DNA from: Pyrenopolyporus hunteri
Lineage: Eukaryota; Ascomycota; Sordariomycetes; Xylariales; Hypoxylaceae
Assembly (NCBI GenBank): GCA_902806595.1
Contig: CADCXC010000009.1
Span: 1,922,001-1,986,000, forward strand
Direction: 5' to 3'
Length of the DNA stretch: 64,000 bases
The notes beneath the pieces were generated by a model. The model did not search any database and was not told the DNA's origin. It saw only the letters and a list, made by a program, of their open reading frames with translations. Of the stretch, positions 58,314-64,000 are shown piece after piece (within the stretch, counting starts at the first letter, position 1; each line of letters opens with the position of its first letter). The translations under genes and the position numbers were made by a program.

Positions 58314-60412
58314 TTACGAGCTGATACCAAACTGCTTGATCATGTCGGATAGCTTCAGAGCCTCAGCTTGGTAGTCCAACTGACTAGCGCTTACTACCTG
58401 GTAGCGTACTCTGTATTCTTGTCAGCGACTTGTATCTCCTCAACCAGATGCGCGAATCGGCGGGGGAACGACGTACTGTGAGTTTTCGCCATACGTATGC
58501 ATCTTGGCTCGGCATCGGAAGTGCAGCTTGGTGCAGTAAGCGGCCTCGAAGATAGCCGGGAACCGATCCTCGTCATTTTCCTTGATTTCCATCAGTTCGT
58601 CGGCGCTCATTCCCATGATGACGCGCCCGACGTCGTCGAAACATGACAGCCACAGCTGGCCCGTATGGTCGTTCACGCTCACGCCCATTATGTACCGGTA
58701 TTGTGGTCGCGCATGCGCTATGTCACACTTCTCGCACCGCCACGTCCCGTCACCCTGGTCTATGACCTTCTTGTTACACTGTTCGGTGCTGCACGCAGGA
58801 TAGGCAAAGTTGTCCTGCTTGATGTAGACAATCGTGGCTTTCAGGCTGAAGTAGTCCGTGTTTTCCGTCCCGAGATTCTCTTCCTTCACCTGGGAGATGA
58901 GCTTCGTCTGGTCGACGCGGCCTGTTGCAGAGCCCATAGATGCCATATTGTTGTGGGTAGCAAAACTGTCGGTACGGCCCTGGGAGTCGTACCACCCCTT
59001 CAGGCGATGGGCCTCTTCGATATCAGGATCAACAGTCATGCTACCGGATGAGAGGAGTGAAAGGGATCGACCACCAAAGTCCGATACCTTCACTCCTTTA
59101 AAGGCGACAATAGATTCGGGTTGTACGTTAAATGAAAGAGCTGTCTTGCCCCATATCGTAAGACGAACGGAGAAACGTGTGTCGTCCACCAAGGTCAATT
59201 CGCGCTTATCGAACGATTTGCCAGAGGTCTTAGAAACGATCGGAGTGACATCGCTGACTTCCTTCAGCACACCAATAATATCGACAGTCGCATCCTTTTC
59301 CACTTGCTGGAGCTCCTCGATGTTGACGAAGCTGAAACGGGCTTGGGGTACACTGGCTTGATCCTCGGCCTTCTCGATGACTGTATCCCGCTCAAAGGTG
59401 AGTTCATAATCGTTAGGGAGATTGGTGAATTGCTTCTTTGCGAGGGAAACACGGCATGGGTTACTGATATAATAGACTTGGCCTTCTTGTAGTAGGTCGT
59501 AGTATTGATCACATTGCTCGTTGAAGCCTGTCGCTCTGATTTCGCCACTTTGGTCCAGAAGATTGACAGAAAACAGTTTGCCCTCTCCGGACGGCTTCTG
59601 CCAGGTCTTAATGTCCGACTTTTGTGTCACGCGTGCCTTGATGGTCCATTTGTGCGCATATGGGGAAAGTGCCTCGATCGGGTAGATTACATTATTCCCA
59701 TTACTATGGGATGAGGTGTTCGCGAGTCCGCCCATGCGGGATGGCGCAGGTTCCGACTTGACCGGCGCTGAAGGCTCTGTCTTGGTGCCGTAGAAGTTCG
59801 AGCCACCGATGGCAGGGTTAGGAGGATTGGCAGACTGTGGCTTGGCTTCAAACGGCTGAGGCTCGCCGATTCGCTCGTGGACACCGAGCTCTGAAGCAAC
59901 CTCGAGGTCGAGGATGATCAAGATGCTGCGGGATGGTTAATCATCTTAAATCTTCCCTGGGTGTTTCACTTAATACTCACTTCTTCCCCTTGACCGAGTT
60001 TGCCTGGTACGACTTAACCCTGACAATGGCTCCACGGACAAGAGAGCCATCATGGACGACGTGGTTCGCCTCTGGGAACTCGTAAGCGACTTCCCGCCAC
60101 CTCGCGGGTTGGGTTGTGTATGATACGTACGAGTTGCCAACATGCACTGGACATAGTTGCGTATGTCGCTTAACACTATGCGAAACCGATCGGCCTGTCC
60201 AGCACCTTGTTGCGGAGCGAGGGGCTTGATTTGTAGGCACTGCACGACGGGGACTGGGAAGCGCTGGTCGACATGTTCCGGGTCGCTGAAGATGGCGCTG
60301 GAATCATGGTTAGCTTTGCATAATTCGTGAATGCAGGTATTTAAATTGTTTGATAGACGACGTACTCCAGGGCCCCTTGAGTAATGAATTGTTCTGCTGC
60401 TTCTGCCGACAT
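58314..60412 (-). CDS. rfa1: replication protein A large subunit (RPA1/Rfa1)
   Basis: Five exons, 60412-60366, 60297-60131, 60071-59981, 59925-58477 and 58410-58314, join to 616 residues, the usual size. The N-terminal OB fold begins MSAEAAEQFITQGAL and includes QANHVVHDGSLVRGAIVRV. After a Pro/Ser-rich linker, DNA-binding domain A starts at PIEALSPYAHKWTIKARV, and domain B includes IIGVLKEVSDVTPIVSK. Domain C carries the zinc ribbon with CSTEQC and CEKC. The short final exon supplies the C-terminal helix (QAEALKLSDMIKQFG) used for trimer formation. RPA binds single-stranded DNA in replication, repair and recombination. All expected domains are intact. Donors are GTACGT or GTGAGT. Confidence 0.95.
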
Positions 60413-60522
60413 GGTGAATAAGGGATTCGTCCTGCTGTTACGTTGGTCTTTCAGGACAGTCGAGGATTGTTTTGTCGAGGGTTGAAGTTGTAATCTCGAT
60501 AGAAAGAAAATCAATTTAATAA

Positions 60523-60528
60523 ACGCGT
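60523..60528. promoter_or_regulatory. MluI cell-cycle box candidate upstream of rfa1
   Basis: The palindrome ACGCGT lies 111 bp upstream of the rfa1 ATG. In budding yeast, MCB elements of this sequence drive G1/S expression of DNA-replication genes, RFA1 among them. A single 6-mer is weak evidence by itself. Confidence 0.45.
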
Positions 60529-60569
60529 CTAGGCTCGAAAAGTCGCGTCGAAATACGTTAGCAGCGAGT

Positions 60570-60616
60570 GGGCACCTAAATGGGCACCTAAATGGGCACC
60601 TAAATAGGCACCTAAG
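60570..60616. repeat. 12-bp minisatellite in rfa1 5' flank
   Basis: The unit GGGCACCTAAAT is repeated three times perfectly and followed by a partial fourth copy (AGGCACCTAAG). Confidence 0.8.
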
Positions 60617-61016
60617 TACCTATGTAAGCAGTACACGGGTACATACTTAGTACCTAGCTCCCCCACCTCCCAAGCGCGGGGTTGCTTCCTCTGGGTGCAA
60701 ACGCTGCCCACCAACTATATACATGTACCTAGGTAGCAGCGCATATAGGATGACCTTCTGGCAGCTGGCAGGTTCTTTGTACGTCATCCTCTCAGACGCC
60801 AGCCCACTTACATCTGATCTTGCCATTTAATCGACCCAATTCTGCACGTCGCCAAACACAATTAATACATGTACATGTCTTCCACGGATTCCACGATTCC
60901 AACGATATACACATTACTTCTTCCATCGCCCGACCCTCTCCTACGTCTTATTTGAGACCTTTCCAAATCGTCTATTTTCTCTACGGTGTCACCCTGACAT
61001 AGCATTCCCGCCCGCC

Positions 61017-62228
61017 ATGGCAGACGCGGATGTTGCAACTAGAGCTCCTGAGAGCGACGCTCAAGAGACTGGCGTCTCAGGCGACAGTCCCGCGCAAACT
61101 GGCCCTACCATGGGTGAACACTGCACAAGTGACAGGCCGACTCGTAAGTAGTCCCTAACATAGCACGTCGACTAGTGTCGGCGTTGACGTTGGTTGCATA
61201 GCTGCCGGCCTCGCTCCAAAGGGAGAACTAAGGAAACTCGGTGGAGTGGATGTCAGTACTCCAGCAACTAATAAGCACCGCTCACTTGTACGATCATGCT
61301 CATATCACAGTAGGTCTACCTCACAAAGCCCGAGTCGTACCCGTCGAATCCTTCCAAACTCCTCCTCCTTCTCTCGAGCGGTACGGGTATAAAGTCGACG
61401 AATAATCAGATTCAAGCGGATAAATTTGCGGATGAAGGATTGTAAGTGTCGAATTAGGTCGAAGGATGTGAAGAATCCTTCTGCTGTCTCTACCTCGAAA
61501 CGTGGGCTGCCTATCGTGTGAGTGCGCTAACCGAAGATTACAGTGTCGTTGTGATGCCCGACCTCTTCGAAGGCAACCCGGCGCCCAACTCTTCCCCCGT
61601 CACCGAAGACGAAGCGAAAGGAACCTCATTCATCGACAAGATCAAACTCAAAGCCGTCGAGATCGCAAAATCATTCGTAATAGACGAATGGTTAGCGCGC
61701 CATACCGAAGAAAAGGTCATGCCTATACTCGAAAAGGTTATCGATGCGTGCAAAGGCGAGTTTGCCGACGCAGTTGGCAACGGAGGCGGCATCTACGCCG
61801 TAGGCTATTGTTTCGGTGGGCGGTATGTGCTGTTGCTTGCCAGTGAACGTGGCCACGCACAGACGAGTTGGACCGGCGCACATAAACCTCTGGACGAGGA
61901 AGCTGGCGACGGGGCTAATCTAGCAAAGAAGGGCCCATATATCAAAGCGGGTGCTCTGGCGCATGCGACCTTGGTGTCGCCAGATGATTTCCAGGGGTTG
62001 AAAGTGCCGGTGAGCTTAGTCTGCGTAGAAAACGACCCCCTATTTCCCGATGAAGTTCGAGAGAAAGGGGAAGACGTACTATCCGCGGAGAACGTGGAGC
62101 ACGAGGTTCAGGTGTATCCGGGGGTTCCCCATGGCTTTGCCGTCGTGGGAGACTACGAAGACGCTCATATAAAGGACGCCCAAGTGACGGCCTTCGAGCA
62201 GATGCTAAGGTGGCTCAAGGAGCATTAG
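61017..62228 (+). CDS. dienelactone hydrolase-family protein
   Basis: Four exons, 61017-61143, 61202-61251, 61314-61441 and 61544-62228, give 329 residues. Family hallmarks are the loop PDLFEGNPAP, the nucleophile motif GYCFGGRY (Cys191), the acidic part of the triad in ENDPLFPDE, and His298 in PGVPHGFAV. This is the Cys-Asp-His triad of carboxymethylenebutenolidase-like alpha/beta hydrolases. Members open lactone rings or cleave related esters; many fungal ones have no known substrate. The first 40 residues are polar, Ala/Thr/Ser-rich and not part of the fold. Two of the introns are very short (58 and 62 bp). One acceptor lies in CACAGTAG, where the inner TAG must be used to avoid a stop. 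The gene converges with the quinone oxidoreductase gene 157 bp downstream. Confidence 0.9.
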
Positions 62229-62384
62229 CGAGAGGGCAACTGGGTCTAACAGCGCGGCGTTGTCCGGACTATTTGGGTTGTCACCCTAAAAATTCAAGGG
62301 AGTATCGCGATAAGGGGTATTTGAGCATGGTAGCGCAGGCTTCTGTTATGAATAGGCTTTCAACGTCTTATTCGTGTATTTTCT

Positions 62385-63528
62385 CTACGGGACTGTACAG
62401 ATGATTTTCCCTGTAGTCTTATTCTCTTCCAATTGCTGGTGCGCCTTAATGATATCGTCCATGGGAAAGACTGTGTCGATAAAGACCTTCAACTTGCCAC
62501 TTTCGAAATGAGGGATGTACTCGGCCAGCTTATCCCTCAGCCGACCTTGGTATTCGGAGTCCCTACTGCGTAACGTGCTTCCTTCAAGTCGGATTCGCTT
62601 GTAGAGCAGCATACTATAATCCACCCCATCCAACCGAGTGCCTCCCATCATGCCTAACGCAACCCATCTAGCATCCATCGCGGCAACCGCCAGGTTTTTC
62701 TGGAAATAACTGGCGCCGATGAAATCTATGATGAGATCCACACCTTTGCCACCCGTCGCTGCAAGTATCTCTTTCACCCAGTCCTGTGTCTTATAGTTGA
62801 AGGCTTTAGTAGCGCCGAGCTCACGCTCAATGAAACGGCATTTCTCGTCTGTGCCTGCTGTTGCGTAGATAGCGCTAGCACCGCTATCGCGACTAAGCTG
62901 GATCCCAGCGATGCTAACGCCGCTTGCCTTTACGAAAAGAGCCGTTAGCCGGGGGCAATGAAGCTAGCCAAATAGGAAGATAAACATACGCCCGCATGCC
63001 ACAATACGGTCTTTCCCGGTGCGAAGTCGCCTACTAGATGCAGCGCCTGCGTGGCCGTGATCCACGTTTCGGGGATGCCCGCTGCCGTCTCCCAAGTCAT
63101 GCTATCCGGCTTATGCAACAGCATCTTGGAGCTCACGGCGATGTACTGGGCATACGCGCCGCCGTACGCCAAGCCGAACACGGCGTCGCCGACCCGAAAG
63201 TCGCCGTGCGCTCCGGGCCCGAACGACTCGATGGTGCCGCTGAACTCGACGCCGAGAGTCGCCGGCGCCTGCGGCGGCACCGGATACCTCCCCTCGCGCT
63301 GGATGAGGTCCATGCGATTCAGCCCGAAAGCCTTCACGCGCACGAGGGCCTCGCCCTCCTTGGGTTCCGGCCTGGGGACCTCGGGGTTGATGAAGAGCGA
63401 CGTGGCAGGCCCTTTCCCGCCCTTTATGTCTACGCAGGGGTATATTGTCAGCTCCCGGGGTCAGCAGCGCGTGGAATATCGAATCTAACCGGCTGTTACG
63501 TACCAACAGCCTTCATTACGTTGGCCAT
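62385..63528 (-). CDS. PIG3-like NAD(P)H quinone oxidoreductase (MDR family)
   Basis: Three exons, 63528-63504 (only 25 bp), 63429-62990 and 62927-62385, give 335 residues. The first intron (74 bp) and second (62 bp; donor GTATGT, acceptor GTAAAG) have correct phases. The N-terminal GroES-like domain includes GLNRMDLIQREGRYP and LGVEFSGTIE. The Rossmann part has the signature HAGASGVSIAGIQLS, then ATAGTDEKC, FNYKTQDW, GKGVDLIIDFIG and the C-terminal KTTGKIICTV. This is the zinc-free quinone oxidoreductase branch of the medium-chain dehydrogenases, close to human TP53I3 (PIG3). The likely role is NADPH-dependent reduction of quinones or reactive carbonyls in the cytosol. No zinc-binding cysteines are seen. 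All core motifs are intact. Confidence 0.92.
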
Positions 63529-64000
63529 TTCGACTCGGAGAGGCAGTATCACAAGAGTTGGATGGCGGAAGGCTTCAAGTTGTTAGGCAGATCTCAGCGA
63601 TTGGAGTGGCTAGGTATACGAAACGAAATTTCAATATAATCCTTTTCAACTACCTAGGTAGATAATCAATGACGCCGCTGCTTCTATGTAATTCGCATAG
63701 AGGCGTTTCTTAAGATCTAGGGCGAATCGGACTTGATATGCAATGACATCTACTTGTAGCCTACTAAGTAACCCAGCATGCACTTCCGTCTAATGGTGGG
63801 CTTAGTTAGGGTGGTGACGTCGGCTTTGACTAACTGGGTTCGACCGATTTCCGAATTTACTGCGAGCAGCTCGTTCGTTGATGGTATCTGCTATTGGAAC
63901 CCCGAGAAGCTTTGCCGAGGTACTATACTATCTAGGTAGGTATGTAGTATGGAAGACATTAGGCACGTTTTAGAACCCCTCTCCTTCGCCAGCGTGGAAT
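63529..64000. other. right edge, quinone oxidoreductase upstream region
   Basis: This is the upstream flank of the quinone oxidoreductase gene, with a TACC element near 63930. No gene is supported before the window ends. Confidence 0.5.

Larger units (their letters stand above)
60413..61016. other. divergent promoter region rfa1 / dienelactone hydrolase
   Basis: About 600 bp shared by two divergent genes. It holds the ACGCGT box, the 12-bp minisatellite and TACC elements near 60727. Confidence 0.6.

Overview
This is nuclear DNA from a filamentous ascomycete (Pezizomycotina, most likely a Sordariomycete). The genes carry short spliceosomal introns (about 55-250 bp) with GTRNGN donors, CTRAC-type branch sites and YAG acceptors. 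The gene set is fungal (COP9 subunit 3, complex I 24 kDa, Rfa1, AP-1-type bZIP, fungal C2H2 factors, a fungal opsin), and one 1.5-kb block looks like the end state of repeat-induced point mutation (RIP). No bacterial operon, CRISPR array, rRNA or convincing tRNA gene was seen. Coding exons were joined by hand from splice signals and reading phase. Product names come from recognised family motifs, not from database searches.

Layout. 0-15 kb: a 65-residue single-pass membrane protein (-), a cytochrome P450 (+), cytochrome b5 (-), the mitochondrial protease OMA1 (-), a GPI-anchored GH16 glucanase (-) and a type I membrane protein with a Kre9/Knh1-like ectodomain (-). 15-31 kb is gene-poor: a bZIP factor (-), an Mgr3-like mitochondrial TPR protein (-), a MAPR/Dap1-type haem protein (+) and a small Cys-rich protein (-). 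31-43 kb: two C2H2 zinc-finger factors of one family (+), separated by about 6.5 kb of non-coding DNA that contains a solo LTR with an intact 5-bp target duplication. 45-49.5 kb: a Kelch protein (+), nuo-24 (-, with an apparent one-base frameshift) and a Dot5-type peroxiredoxin (-). 52-53 kb: a six-exon microbial rhodopsin (-). 54-55.5 kb: the AT-rich block. 56-63.5 kb is the densest part: csn3 (+), rfa1 (-), a dienelactone hydrolase-family protein (+) and a PIG3-like quinone oxidoreductase (-).

Themes. Three haem proteins that belong to P450 chemistry in other fungi (P450, cytochrome b5, MAPR) lie within 23 kb, and two mitochondrial inner-membrane quality-control proteins (OMA1, Mgr3-like) lie in the same half. 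Neither set forms an evident co-regulated cluster. Intergenic DNA is long and full of short palindromic TACC/GGTA arrays. The clearest items for follow-up are the rhodopsin with Asn at the usual proton-donor site, the nuo-24 frameshift, the solo LTR and the AT-rich block. I did not find a convincing wholly new multi-gene system.
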